Origin: Pseudovirgaria hyperparasitica
Taxonomy: Eukaryota > Ascomycota > Dothideomycetes > Acrospermales > Acrospermaceae
Length of the DNA: 64,000 bases
Assembly (NCBI RefSeq): GCF_010093815.1
Contig: NW_022985549.1
Span: forward strand, 2,443,494-2,507,493
Reading direction: 5' to 3'
Shown in pieces: positions 32,275 through 45,072 of the stretch. Position 1 is the stretch's first letter. Every line of letters begins with the position of its first letter. The notes under the pieces are model-generated. The model had not been told where the DNA came from. It saw only the letters and a list, made by a program, of their open reading frames with translations, and made no database searches. The position numbers and the translations under genes are program-made.

Positions 32275-35209
32275 ATGCCTCCACGACCTCCGCATAGCAC
32301 CCTTCACTTACCTGGGTCTCAAGAACCCTCCTCCAGCGGCAGCAGTAGTAACAATGATCCGGCCTCACCCTCATACGCGCCTATATCTCCACAGCTATCC
32401 AGACGGTCCTTACTGCGCAGCCAGACTGATCGAGGCTTCAACGATATGGCAGACGAAGGCACAGGTCTACTGAGTAGGACTGATACCCGGTCCTACGCCA
32501 GTATGCCGGCCAGTATCCCCGACACCACACCGGGCTCGCCTAGAGGGTTTGGAGACAGACAAAATCAGTTCAGGAATCCTAGACACAGTCGCAGAGGATC
32601 GTTTAGTATGCGTTTAGTCAACGCACTCGGGGGCGCGGACAGGCGTTTTGGTCTTGGTACGTATAGAATAGACAGCATTACCATCGTCGGAGCTTGTCAG
32701 GCATCATGCTAACGCTTGCTCATATTCACAGACAGCAGCATACACGAGCCGAGGTCTTTTTGGAAAGACCACAGGGTCTGGTACGATCAATTCACGTCCA
32801 CCGATTGGGTCCATGACAGCATCGCCGACGCCTACCGAGTAAAAGCACTACGCAGCCGAAAAGACTTCCGTGGTCGAATATTGGCCTGGACTGATGGCGG
32901 CCTCGGCTGGCTTCTGGTATTGCTGATCGGTATTCTGACTGCAATCTTTGCATATTTTGTCAACGTTACAGAGAGCACACTATTCGACTACAAATCCGGC
33001 CACTGTGCGACTGCCTGGTACTACAGCAAGAAGAAGTGCTGCCAGGGCGCTTCAATATGCGATGCATGGCTGCATTGGTCTGGCCCGGCTGACTTAAATC
33101 AATTCGATGAGTCCCAAGTTGGCTATCTTGCCTTCATTCTTGGATGTATTGTCTTTTCATGTTTGTCTTGTATCATCACTTTAAAGACGAAGACTGTTAT
33201 TCCCTCGGCCGTCTCATTGTCTACTCTGGATGAAAATCTGGGGGCTCTCATACCCGGCCAGACTGGAGATTGCCAGAAAGATGGAAGTTCAACAGATCAG
33301 TTAGATTCTCCGGAAAACCCTCCGATGGTGTACTACGCCGCCGCTGGTAGCGGAGTTGCTGAGGTCAAAGTGATACTGAGTGGGTTCGTCTTGCACGGCT
33401 ACCTAGGTCTCAGGACACTTGTTCTGAAGAGTGTAGGCTTGATATTGGCTGTGGCGTCTGGGCTCAGTCTTGGAAAAGAGGGTCCGTACGTACACATTGC
33501 CACGTGTATTGGTAATATCCTCTGCCGCTTCTTCCCAAAGTACAACTACAACGACGGGAAAAGAAGGGAAGTTCTGAGCGCCAGTGCGGCAGCAGGAGTT
33601 GCCGTCGCCTTTGGATCCCCAATTGGAGGCGTGCTTTTCAGTCTGGAAGAAGTCAGCTACTACTTTCCTCCGAAGACTCTGTTTCGTACATTCTTCTGCT
33701 GCATCGTAAGTCTTTCATTGCATTCCTCTCGACGATGACTCAATTCTTGTAGGCTGCCGCCTTGTCTTTGAAATTCCTGAATCCGTACGGGACTGGCAAG
33801 ATTGTTTTGTTCGAGGTGCGATATCTGACCGACTGGCATGCTTTTGAAATGGTCGCTTTTGTCTTTATTGGTGCTCTAGGCGGGCTATTAGGAGCACTCT
33901 TCATCAAGGCTTGCCGCTTTTGGGCCCGCACCTTTCGCCGGATTCCTCTCATCAAACAATACCCGCTGCTGGAGGTGTTCATCGTCGCCTTGATAACGGG
34001 GCTACTGAGCTTCTGGAATCGGTACACAAAACTACCTGTCGCTGAACTGCTTTTTGAGCTGGCAAGTCCATGTGATACTTTCACCGACACAGGAACTGGT
34101 CTGTGCCCAACCAAAGAGCAGATACCGACTATCATTTGGTATTTATCGATAGCTTTCGTAATCAAGGCCTTCCTGACTGTCGTCACATTTGGAATAAAGG
34201 TCCCTGCGGGCATCTACGTACCCTCCATGGTCGTTGGTGGAATCCTTGGTCGGATTACAGGCCACATGGTACAATACCTGGCGCTGAATTACTCGCATAC
34301 CGGACTATTCGGCCAGTGTAGCCTCGACACCGCACCTGAACAGTGCGTTGTCCCCGGAGTCTACGCGATGATCGCGGCTGGTGCTACCATGACTGGTGTC
34401 ACCCGGCTGACTGTAACCCTGGCTGTCATCTTATTTGAATTGACAGGTAGTCTTGATCACGTTCTGCCATTCAGCATCGCAATCCTTACAGCAAAGTGGA
34501 CCGCAGATGCACTGGAGCCGTTGTCTATATATGACCTTCTAATGGACATGAATTCGTATCCCTTTCTCGACAACAAGGTTCGTCCGATCTTTACGACAGA
34601 GTTGGGTGATATCACGTCCACAGTTGGCAAGGACCGTGTTATCGACATCAGCACATCCCCATTGATACTAGCATCAGAATTGCGTGACCGACTAGAAATC
34701 CTGCAAAGCGCCGGGGAGCTCGACGGAGGCTTGACAATTGTCAGGGACGGCATTCTTGTCGGACTGATCCCGGCCCCAGATCTCGAATTTGCACTCGATA
34801 AACTTCCAAACGAAGAAAATAGTCTATGCCTCATGAGCACAAGGGTTGGGTGGAATAATCCCAATCACGAGGAGGAATTGTCTGAGGAGGAAGTCGATCC
34901 TACAGACTTCACTCATTATGTTGATCCGGTCAGTACGAGCTTCAGTGTAAAGAGCTAAAATCTAACTGATTAACCAGGCTCCCATTGCGCTCGATGTACA
35001 TTCTCCAATGGACCTCGTTTATGAGTGTTTCGTGAAGCTTGGTCTGAGATACATCTGTGTTCTGAAGGATGGACGATACTATGGCTTAGTGAGTGCTCCA
35101 CGCAAACGCTGGTACGGTCTTCACAATCTAACACCCTACCTTCTAGGTTCACAAGAAAACTTTTGTCAAATATATGAAGGATTTCGAAAAGGTCGACGAA
35201 AGACCCTGA
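32275..35209 (+). CDS. ClC-family chloride channel or Cl-/H+ antiporter
   Basis: Five exons (32275-32656, 32732-33705, 33753-34928, 34978-35088, 35147-35209) give 901 residues. A Ser/Pro-rich cytosolic N-terminus is followed by WYDQFTSTDWVHDSI, typical of the Gef1/ClC-3-5 branch, then the ClC membrane core. Selectivity-filter motifs are GSGVAE, GKEGPYVH (with the gating glutamate) and the later VPAGIYVPSM. Two C-terminal CBS regions follow, the second split across exons 3-5 (APIALDVHSPMDLV...). Introns are 75, 47, 49 and 58 nt. Yeast Gef1 loads chloride into Golgi and endosomal compartments, supporting copper delivery to Fet3. GSGVAE replaces the usual GSGIPE. The short C-terminus ends DFEKVDERP. 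Confidence 0.93.
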
Positions 35210-36189
35210 TTGACGTGATCATTTCAACGATCTACGTACCTCGCCACGCATGGGCAGGATTGAGATCTCATTGTCATTCTCGCATCACATTTACAAGGCG
35301 TCCATTCTTACATACTTGCATGTTTCTATTCTGAATTTCGCAAGTGCATGTTATGGCGTATTACGGTATACCACGGGGGTAAATCGCGTGGATGTATATA
35401 TCCATAGTTATTATGAGCAACAGGCGAAAATAATCTTGTGTTTCAACAAGAAACTGTATCAATGATGGTTAATCCGAGATGCTACGCTTATATGCTGTCT
35501 TTGGTTCAAATACTGTTCACGTGATCGCGTTCACTGTGTATTGCGTACTACTAATGCTCGGCAAGGTTTGTGGATCTACACTAGTCAGGTAAAATGTCGC
35601 TAGTCCAAATGAGCCATTGGACGGACCTAACATAATGATGGGAATCATTCACTCAATACCTTCTTACAACGTCTACGTCTCCACTTCCCACATTCTGATC
35701 AACCTTTGTATCTCGCCGGTCTGATCGTTCTTAGTTGCTCCCAGAAGTTCAAATATACAGGCCTCCATTAAGTCCTTCTGCGAGACCTCCGAGCGATAAT
35801 TCACCCCGAAACCTTTAGCACCAACCTCACTCGCGTACAACAAGTCTACAGACTCTACCAACACTACATACCAACTTTTGGTCTTGTTGACACTCTAGAC
35901 GCATAACCTCACATCTTTTCTATCTTACTCGGCGCTTCTGACCTACACTTGCTCGAACGACCTTGGGAGCGCTGGGCCGCGTCCGCGATACCAAAGTAAC
36001 ATCTACATCAGCGTGGCAAAAGCACTGGCAGCGAAAAGATATACAGATTGGCTCGCATTCTAAGATCTGGCGGACGGCTCGGCCGTCCCATTGGGCCCTG
36101 GCGAAGGAGGTGTGCAGGAGCCGTACAAGTCGTTCAGCTTGGGAACGGGGTAGACATACTCAGAACGTTCTTGAAGATTTGACCTGGTG
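35210..36189. other. Spacer, no convincing gene
   Basis: Around 35673-35880 on the minus strand a 70-residue frame (ending IRMWEVET) looks protein-like but lacks an ATG and any domain; it may be a relic or chance. Otherwise nothing is seen. Confidence 0.5.
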
Positions 36190-38031
36190 ATGGATTCGCA
36201 GAGCCACGCATTAAATCCACACAACGACACATGGCGTTTTCAGAACGAGATGCTTCGATTTCAGCAAGTGCAGTCGGAGCATGGTGACCGCCTCTCAAGA
36301 CTAGAACGACGCCATGATGATGACGCGCGGTTGAAATCTGTATGGGGCACCTCATCACCGTTTCCAAGTGTCCTCGGAGGTACTCCGCAGCAGGGTATGA
36401 GTACAGTCGAGAGTTTGTGGAAATGTCGCTAACATTCCGTAGTGCCTCTTCAGCATCCACCCAATGAACCGTTTTCGACCTTCGACGATGACCAGAACAA
36501 CCTGCTTGGGAGCCTACACCTTGACGCGAATGACGAGCCGCGTCGTATAGGTGCTACGTCACGCGCGAACAGCGTACGATTTGATGAAAGTGCCAATCAA
36601 GGCTGGGCGCACGCTTCACGCTCATCGATTGATCTGATACCTAGAACCGGAAGCGGGCTTGGGGGACACGCTATGAGTGAGCGGACGTACTCGCACAAGT
36701 CTGATGGAAGACAGAGCTCCACAGGCCATTCTGTCCACTCAGCTACCTCAGGTCGTGCAAACAGCCTTGGACTCGATACGTCGTATGGAAACCAGAACAC
36801 AGTATCGCCGCTTGAAACACCCGGTCTTGCCCCAGGGCTATTTATCCTTGGACCTGTCCCCGCCATCATCAGGTGTTGGCTGACGACGAACTTCAAGCAC
36901 GACTCGCTGCTCTATGCTGCAGTGTGTACGGGTTCTTACACCTCATTTCTGGACTCGCGCCTCATCCATTCCTTGGGATTTCAGGATCATGTCGAAGTCA
37001 ATGACGAAGGAGTCAGCAAGGTGAGACTTGCTGTATATCTGCCCGAAGCCATTCAGTATCCAGTCTCGAGTAGACTAGCCAGTCCGGCGCCCCAGATCCC
37101 ATCATTCACTGTCACGTTTACTCTCGTTAGCTCCCCCGAACCGGAGACAGACTCAAAGGCTATACAGATCTTTCTGGGTAGCGATGTGCTACGGGCACAC
37201 AACGCCGATGTTCTCTTTTCATCAAATACTATGACGATGTTTGACGATGAGAGGTCAAAGTTGTCTATTCCGCTTGTTCGACCAGAAAATGAACAAGCTT
37301 TCAACACTCTTGGCGTGAGCAGTGGATTCACAGCAAGTGCCAGTAGCAAAAACACAACAATAGGCCCTTCCGCCGACAGCTTGAGAAACCTGACTGATCG
37401 AACGCCTGGCAAACAGTTGCTGGCGATGGAGGCCGACAGAGATCTTACAGGTGGCTCATCAGATGAGGGATTAGCGACTACCCCCGAGAGCAGTCGCCAC
37501 AGCCTCGAGCAGCGCCCCATTCCAGGCTTGCTTAGCACAAAGACAGAATCACTCAAAGAGACCAGTGACGGAAGTTTGCCCTCTACTACTGTTTCGCGTG
37601 CTTCCCCTGCTATCTGGAGAGATTGGAGGCGTGGAGAGGAGAAGCCCACGGCCACACCATCAATGGACTGGGCAGGTGCAAGCAAAGGCACGGCAAGCGC
37701 AAGCTATCAACGCCGCGAGACCGGAATCAAAGTTTTGAAACCAGTCAAGACGTCGTCTAGGATAGCATCTGGGCCATCTATACAATCTGGATCACCGTCG
37801 TTGGGCCAATCTCGATTCTTCGATGATGGCAAGCGCCGGACAAGCATGACCTCCTCTGGTGAGGGCAGCGACATTCAGTCCAAACGGCCGGCTGCCAGTG
37901 AGATTCGTTCAACCAGTACGACGATGCCTACGAAAGAGAATACGTCAAGCGGCACCAAAGCTCGCACCACCAATCCGATTGGAGGTGCGTCGGCATTTGC
38001 CTGGTTAAACAGTGGTGGGCAAGCCAAGTAG
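36190..38031 (+). CDS. Disordered protein with a retropepsin-like, catalytically altered domain
   Basis: Two exons (36190-36394, 36443-38031) joined by a 48-nt GTATGA...GTAG intron give 597 residues. Residues 14-55 are a likely coiled coil (RFQNEMLRFQQVQSEHGDRL). A Ser-rich linker precedes a compact domain at about 205-345. This contains LLYAAVCTGSYTSFLDSRLI followed by HSLGF, and later IFLGSDVLRAHNADVLF. The arrangement mirrors aspartic proteases of the retropepsin fold, where the first motif reads V-D-T-G-A and the second I-L-G-x-D-x-L; here the catalytic Asp position is Cys230. The C-terminal 250 residues are disordered. A role as a non-catalytic binding fold is inference; I cannot name the protein. 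Confidence 0.72.
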
Positions 38032-38818
38032 TGAGGATGAAAGCATCATGCCAGCCTGGCAGTAGTGAAATCGACATTTCACGCGCAGGCCGCATCTATT
38101 CACCGAAGTGTACCATGGGAACAACGTACAGGAGTATGGTACGCCTGTCTGGCTCTGTGGCAAATATGATGTTTATTGAGAAATTCACTTAAGACAATTG
38201 TACTTCACCCGCATTGATTATTGGTAACAATTGACTGTGTGACATGCCTGAAGATGGGGCACAAGCTGTTCTTTGTGACCATGGAGTCTGCCCGGACGCA
38301 ATACAGACAAGGTACTCACCAGGTATTAGCCCCTAAGAGTAACGATGAGATGATGCCGCATGCGGTAAGCGGGAAGAACACAAAGCTAAGAGTGCTTTTT
38401 ATATTTCGTGGCTGCCATGAAGCTGTACGCGTGGACGTTGTTGTAGTATTTCCTTCCAGCCACCTACATACAACCCTGAGGAAATTCACCGTCACTACAG
38501 TCATATATATTTCCGTGCATCAGCAAAAGGCAGAGAGCTTCAAAATCCCCAACGCCGTTTGGTCCAACTGTCATCGTAAGTAGAATAAAGTTTCCTCCCT
38601 TGCTGCGGCGCGCACGGACCTTTGAAAACCATCATCACTCCCTCGCTCGCAAAAGCTGTCAGGCAGCCTTGTTCCGAACAACGACACCTATCTCACTGTC
38701 TTCTCCTCCATTTCAACTGAGCATTGAGACCCCGGGATCCTCTCTACGCTCACTCACCCGGAGTTCTCTACGGCTCTTTACAGTATCTTTATACGCGTGC
38801 CCACAGAGCCGATCTGGA
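38032..38818. other. Spacer, promoter of the deubiquitinase gene
   Basis: No supportable gene. The pyrimidine-rich stretch from about 38640 to 38818 is likely the 5' leader of the UBP12-type gene. Confidence 0.6.
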
Positions 38819-41800
38819 ATGCTCGCAGCCCCCGTCTGTACGCCTGGCTAGCGAGACCCTCCTGCGGCTCTCTCCACGCGTGTTTCCATTCATCTGCCTG
38901 CCTGTGGAGCTTCACAGCTCCTGGTAGGCGTTTACTATTCACCACGGCTTCCTCTCAGAAGAAACGCAAGCTTGTCAGGCCTGCAGAGACCGGAAACATA
39001 CAAGGAGACAGCTCATCGCCGTTGCTGCAGGAAGGCTCTGGTCTAGCTTCTCCACGATCCTCCCCGACCCTCACTGCGAATTCGAACCGCCGCACTTCTA
39101 CCTCTCCGCCCCGATATCTACCACCGCATCTGCACGACGAAGTTCGTGAGGCCTCCAAGAACGCAAGGACCTCTCCGGATAGCGGCCACTCTGCGAGTTT
39201 GTCTCCCAGCGAGGCTTACGCCGGTCTGACACTGGATACCGAAGAATCAAGTAAAGACAAAACACGGTACCCAATACGGGAGATTGTGCCTATAGTGTCA
39301 GACAACCCAAGGAAGGCTTCGTTAAGAGGATACGAGCCTTCTCAGGATCTTCAAGAGTCAGGCAGGACATTACCTCGAGCCTCTTCCCCCGCCAAAAGAC
39401 CGTTTTCTGCAATGGATCCAAGTGCTGGCCCTTCAGCAAGAGACGGAATGGATGTAGATGAGGCAAATAACCGTCAGCCGGAACCAGTCAGCGCTGCTGG
39501 CAGCCCTGACCCACCTGCAACGAGCACCGAACCCTATATCGAACAAGCCCGCGCTACTTCTGTCGATATGTTAGATGGATCGAATCCTCAAACGGCCACA
39601 TCCTATGACTCAACATCATCACCGGCTCCCCACTCGAGCACATCAGCCACTAGCTTCAATGGAGATTCTCCGCCTAAAGTCTCTTCTGGAGATAGCGAAA
39701 TGTCGGATCAAAAGCCCCTCCCTTCTTTTGACGAACAGGTCGAAGAGATCCGTGCCTTGGCAATGCAGCCTGTGCAAGAGAAGGCTGTCGGCTTTGCAGT
39801 TGCGAGGGCATGGCTAGAACGACCTATGTCTCGAGCGTCTGCGCCCTCTAAAGATGAGAACTATTCGAAAGAAGCACGTGAGGGCGATGTTGGACCAATC
39901 GACAATTCCAGTATCACCTTAGCTGGAGATTTTGAAGACCTCGTAGACGAGATGGGCGAAAGATATGTACCGCTTAAACCCGATGTCACCATGTCCCAGG
40001 AATACGAAATTCTTCCCAAAGAAGCATGGGATAAGCTTGTTGATTGGTACGGTATTAAAGACAACTTGCCCCCAATACGTCGTTATGTCCATGACACTAC
40101 GCCCGAAGGCTCCCACCAGCAGAACCTGCAATACGAGCTTTCACCACCAATCTTCATTATCCGCAAATTACGCAATGATCAATATGGCACTACAACTGCA
40201 GCGCTGAAAGATAGTAATGCAAAGGCGCCCAGACTCCTCGCTAGCCATGATGCCAATTTCCAAAAGGTTCTTTCTCAGGCCAAGAAGCTTGCTGGCATCG
40301 AGCTCAAGACTAAAGTTAAAGTCTGGCGTATCATTGAGAATCTGCCGACGGCCGAAGAGTCCCACGGACGTTCGGGCATGCTCACCCCGGCCACATCCAG
40401 AAGTGGCTCCCCTGCTCCCCAAGCTCCCGCCCAACAATCGCATGACCTTATAATTGATCTGTTGTCTTTCACGAACATGACTGAAGGCTCACAGCGGGAA
40501 ATGCTAGACATCAAGGATGAGACTGCCAATCCCAAGTATAACGGCCATTCAACTTTGAGCACAGTCGGGCTGGGAGCCAGTCAGGTTCTCGTACTTGAGG
40601 AGCAGATTGGTGGTCCCGCTGGTGGCGAGTTTGTCTCTGATAATGTCAAATCGACCGCAGCGAAACACGGCGTTTCCTTGACCGCCAAAAACAGTAATGG
40701 AAGAAACGCTGCGAAGGCTTTGACTGCGAGTAGGAATGCCAGTCCAGCTCCATCAGGAACAATGACGCGTGGACGCACACGGAGAGACGGCAAGACTCGT
40801 GGTACAGTTGGTCTGTCCAATCTTGGAAACACATGCTACATGAATTCTGCACTACAATGCATTCGTAGCATCGAGGAACTGAGCCTATATTTTCTGCGTA
40901 AGTTAATGAAAGTACAGGATCTAAGTGCAACCTGACTGACAAGCATTTAGAAGGGCAATATAAACAAGAAATCAACCCAGACAACCCGCTTGGACACGCT
41001 GGCCAGCTCGCGAAGAGGTACGCGGAGCTATTGAAAGGTATATATTCTGATACCAGCGGCTCAACCTTCACTCCACGAGACTTCAAGCATACTCTCGGTC
41101 GCTTGTCCGGTACCTTTTCTGGATACCAGCAGCAAGACTCTCAAGAGTTTCTCAGCTTTCTGGTCGATGGTCTCCACGAGGATCTGAATCGCATCAAGAA
41201 GAAACCGTACATAGAAAACCCCGACTCAGACGACAAGACGCATACGGATGCGAGACTCATCAGAGAGCTTGGTGAGAAGTTCCGAGAAGGTCACCATGCT
41301 CGTAACGACTCCGTAGCCATGGATCTCTTCAGTGGGTTCTACAAGAATACCATGGTATGCCCACACTGTGACAAAGTCAGCATCACGTTCGATCCATATT
41401 CTCTCCTCACTCTCCAACTCCCTATAGAGCAAACATGGCAACATACAGTTGTCTTCGCACCTTTACACGATAAGCCAATATACGTGGAAGTTGACATGGA
41501 TAAGAACGCGTCCATTCGCGGGCTCAAGGAGTACATCGCAAAGCGCTTTCCGGGGGTGAACGCCAAACGCCTCATGTGTGTCGAGACTTATAGCAACAAA
41601 ATCTATAAGACTTTCGATGATCGCGAGGCTGTCTCAGATTGCGGCATTCAAGACCGTGATGAGATTGTAATCTATGAACTAGACTCACAGCCGACTAATT
41701 ATCCACCTCCGAAGAAGAAGGCAAAGAAGTTCTCATATGGATCCCTCATCGACAAATCGGAGGAAGAGGATACACCGAAATCCGAGTCTCCGCTGGCTAA

Positions 41801-44077
41801 TCGTATGCTGGTCCCAGTCTTTCACAGAGCGTCAAGCGCAAAAGGCTACAACAACAGATCATTTCAGCTTTGGCCATTCTTCGTTGTCATAACGCGCGAA
41901 GAAGCTGCTAACTACGACGAAATCCACCGCAAAGTTCTTGCAAAAGTTGCAACCATGACCACAAATCCAATATTGAGTGACGAAAACTTGGGCTATGGAT
42001 CAAACAATAGCTCAGACGCTGTACTCACCACGGAAGAAGATGCCTCGTCAACGACAGATCCTACTGTTAAGGCAGACTCGGTGGAAGGCGAGGGAAGTAT
42101 CGTTGATGTCACGATGACAGAGTCGTCCGCCGAACAAGTGCGAAGTCAGGATGAGGATTCACACCTCCCGAGAGTCCTCACGCCAGGTGAATTCATACCT
42201 CCCGAACTTCAACGCCTCTTCACTCTTAGGTTCGCAAAAGCCAACGGAAAGGAAATGATACAGACCGGATTTTCGTCTTTGCAAGGAGGCGACGATTATC
42301 CTGCTGTATCAACACGCATTCCCTCATCACGAGATAGTCGACGCTCGTCAATACAGTCTCAGGGGACCGGAAGTGCGAGCTCAGCTTCTTCTATATCCGA
42401 AGAAACAGAGACGCAGCAAAGCACACCTCCACAACTTTCATTCAACAGCAGGAGTGCCGATAGTGACTCCGATCTACCTTCCGTCGATTCTTTTACGCGA
42501 GTTGGGAAACCACACAAGTTCAGTAATGGCAATAGAGGCAAGCGGCGCGGGAAACGCGGCGCCAAAACTTATAGCAAGAAAGACGGTACCAAGAAGGAAG
42601 GAGGTCGCTGGGCTCATAGGCCACTTCTGCGCCAGGGATCAGAGATATCAGATCTACCATCGGACCCGGAAAGTCCACCTCGTTTGATTCGCCTCGGCGA
42701 AGCTCTCATTCTAGACTGGGACTCCGAAGCATACGAGGCTCTATTTGGTGCTACTAACGATGCAGATGATATGCGTGGCAGGAGCACTTGGGAAGAGAAG
42801 CTCGCTTTTGACGATCCTGATCTCACACACAAAAGAGCAACAAGATCAAAGCGAAAGAAGCACGGCGTGACTCTTGACGAGTGCTTTCAGGAAACAGCCA
42901 AATCGGAGATCCTCTCTGAAGAAAACGCCTGGTACTGTAACAGATGCAAGGAACTACGACGGGCGGAGAAGACTTTGGCTATTTGGACGACTCCAGACAT
43001 TTTAGTCCTTCACCTCAAACGTTTCAGCTCTAATCGAGCGTTCCGTGACAAGATTGACGTGCTAGTGGACTTTCCGATCGAAGGTCTCGACATTTCGAAA
43101 TGGGTCGGCCTTCCGGAAGACAAGAACTGCGTTTATGATCTCTTTGCAGTTGACAACCACTACGGTGGTCTCGGCGGTGGTCATTATACGGCATACGCAC
43201 AGAACTTCTACGATAAGAGGTGGTACGAGTACAATGGTAAGACTAAACTTCAGCATACTTTGTAATCTTTAACTAATGTTGGTCAGATTCCTCTGTCAGT
43301 TCACGCCAGCCTGAATCTTGCATCAGCACCGCCGCCTACCTTCTGTTCTACCGTCGGCGCTCCGACAAACCACTAGGGCCACCCTACCTTCAGAATCTCG
43401 TTCAAGAAGCATGGAACCCGATCCAAGCGGCCGAAGAATCTAATGCAACCGACAATGGGTCCGAAAACTCTACCTCTGCTGCTGATACGAGCTCGGGAAA
43501 CGGACTGCGCGCTCGCGACTCGTCCCGCAGTGGGGCCAATGGGTTGTCGAGCGCATTAGTCGTAGCCGGAGCAGCTCACGATTCCGCCCCCGGAGCGACG
43601 ACGAGTCATAGCGATGATGAGCTGCTGCCGACGTACGGAGAGGAAGGATTCGAGGACTCCATCCGTGTTAGACAATCCGCGGCTTACGAACGACTCGAGT
43701 ATACACAGCCTAGCGGCTGGAGCTTCGACTCACTTGGACACAAGAGTGACGACGCGGCAAAGGATGATGATGATGACAACAGCATGCTGTTGACCGGTCC
43801 AAGAAGTGATAATGGCGCAGACGACTTGCAGTCGCGGATGTTGGAAGACTTTGACGACGATAACGTAAATCTGTTGAACAGCGGAGCGGGTGGCCAAGTC
43901 ACGCCTGACATGAGTGCTGATGAACGCTCACCTACACTGGTTGGTGCGTCACCGAGCCACGACGAAGACGTCGTCGAGAGCATGGAGTTTGACGGTGCTG
44001 CCAATGCCGCTGATGATGACGACAACGAAGAAGTGGTAGAAGTCCACGTTGACAACGGCGATGTGAATATTGATTGA
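38819..44077 (+). CDS. UBP12: Ubiquitin carboxyl-terminal hydrolase, UBP12 type
   Basis: Four exons (38819-38833, 38959-40897, 40951-43236, 43287-44077) give 1676 residues. The 15-nt first exon encodes MLAAP and joins KKRKLVRP, the only ATG-started solution. A long Ser/Pro-rich region precedes a DUSP domain (VGFAVARAWLERPM...WDKLVDWYGI). The USP catalytic core starts GTVGLSNLGNTCYMNSALQC (Cys631) and ends FAVDNHYGGLGGGHYTAYAQ (His1396). An internal Ubl-like segment and an acidic insert split the core, as in yeast Ubp12 and human USP15/4/11. CPHCDK and CNRCKE give the zinc-ribbon Cys pairs. The tail is acidic. Family members remove ubiquitin from mitochondrial-fusion and signalling proteins. 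Introns 2 and 3 are 53 and 50 nt. Confidence 0.93.
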
Positions 44078-45072
44078 TTGAATGAATGATTGGTGCTGAG
44101 TGGCAGGAGAGGGAGCTTCCAGGAGCGGCGGGAGATAACGACCTGTAGTACACACGTTAAACCGGCCATGACATGACGCACACAGCACAGCATATTGCTA
44201 TCCTGAGCATCCATTTTTATTTGGGGCGAAAAGCATCAAAAGCGTTTACGGTACTGTTCTGTTGAACCGAGATACACACACGCGTAAACGGAGGAAAATA
44301 TTTGCATGAAATTGGGAGGAGGGCAAGGGAGAGAGGTTCACGGTGCATTATTAGGGGTGGTGGTGGTGGTGGTGGTGGTGGTGATGGCTAGAGTTGCAGC
44401 GCGCATTATATGTATGTATGAGATGAACATTGCGCTTGTGGATAGATACGCTGGATGGATGGATGGGTGGATGAATGAATGGATGGACGGGTCGCCCTTC
44501 GCTTCGGCGGAATGAATGAATGTTATTGCGTAGTCTAGAGCGAGCGCTAGCTATGATGGCATCAGAGTGCGATATTATATTCGGCAACGAGGTGCCCCCC
44601 CCCCAGCAACCCTTTTTTTAAACTTTGTTTTGCATTTTCCTCCCTGTGGCGAAGATGTAATGTCTTCTTGGTCATGAATGTTGGCCTGGCTAATCCCAAT
44701 TACAATTCCAATTCCAAATCCAGATTTCCCCCCCCCCCCCCCTCGTGTTGGTAAGCTACCACCACCTTTGCAATTCTCGTAGAGAAGAGTAAGTATACTG
44801 GGCGTCGTTGTGGCCTTGTGAGATTCATTGGGTATGGTGATCTGGGGGATACACGCGAGAGGTGTTGTGTTATTGCGTGTACTGGACTGGATGTGTGGTT
44901 TTTGGGGGGCAGAAAGATGTCATTCATGATACTCAACATCCCATCAGGAGAAACGTCAAAAACTAATCAGCCTACCTAACCAGGAAAACGCCGCTGAAAT
45001 GGTTTCGTTCGTTCGTTCGTTCGGTATACTCAACAACGCAGTTGTGCTCAACAACAGTACTAATCTACTCAT
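44078..45072. other. Spacer with microsatellites
   Basis: Between two converging genes. It contains a GTG array (44357-44384), GGAT/GGAT-like units (44449-44490), a 15-C run (44728-44742) and GTTC units (about 45005-45022). No gene seen. Confidence 0.65.
44357..44490 (+). repeat. GTG and GGAT microsatellites
   Basis: Nine GTG units at 44357-44384, then imperfect GGAT/GAAT units at about 44449-44490. Confidence 0.8.

Noticed and set aside
38797-38958. Upstream extension of the deubiquitinase frame
   Set aside because: It has no ATG; the 38834-38958 intron with start at 38819 is the only ATG-initiated solution found.
43684-44214. Ser-rich minus-strand ORF
   Set aside because: Antisense to the acidic C-terminal tail of the deubiquitinase; Asp/Glu codons read backwards give Ser/Leu-rich frames.
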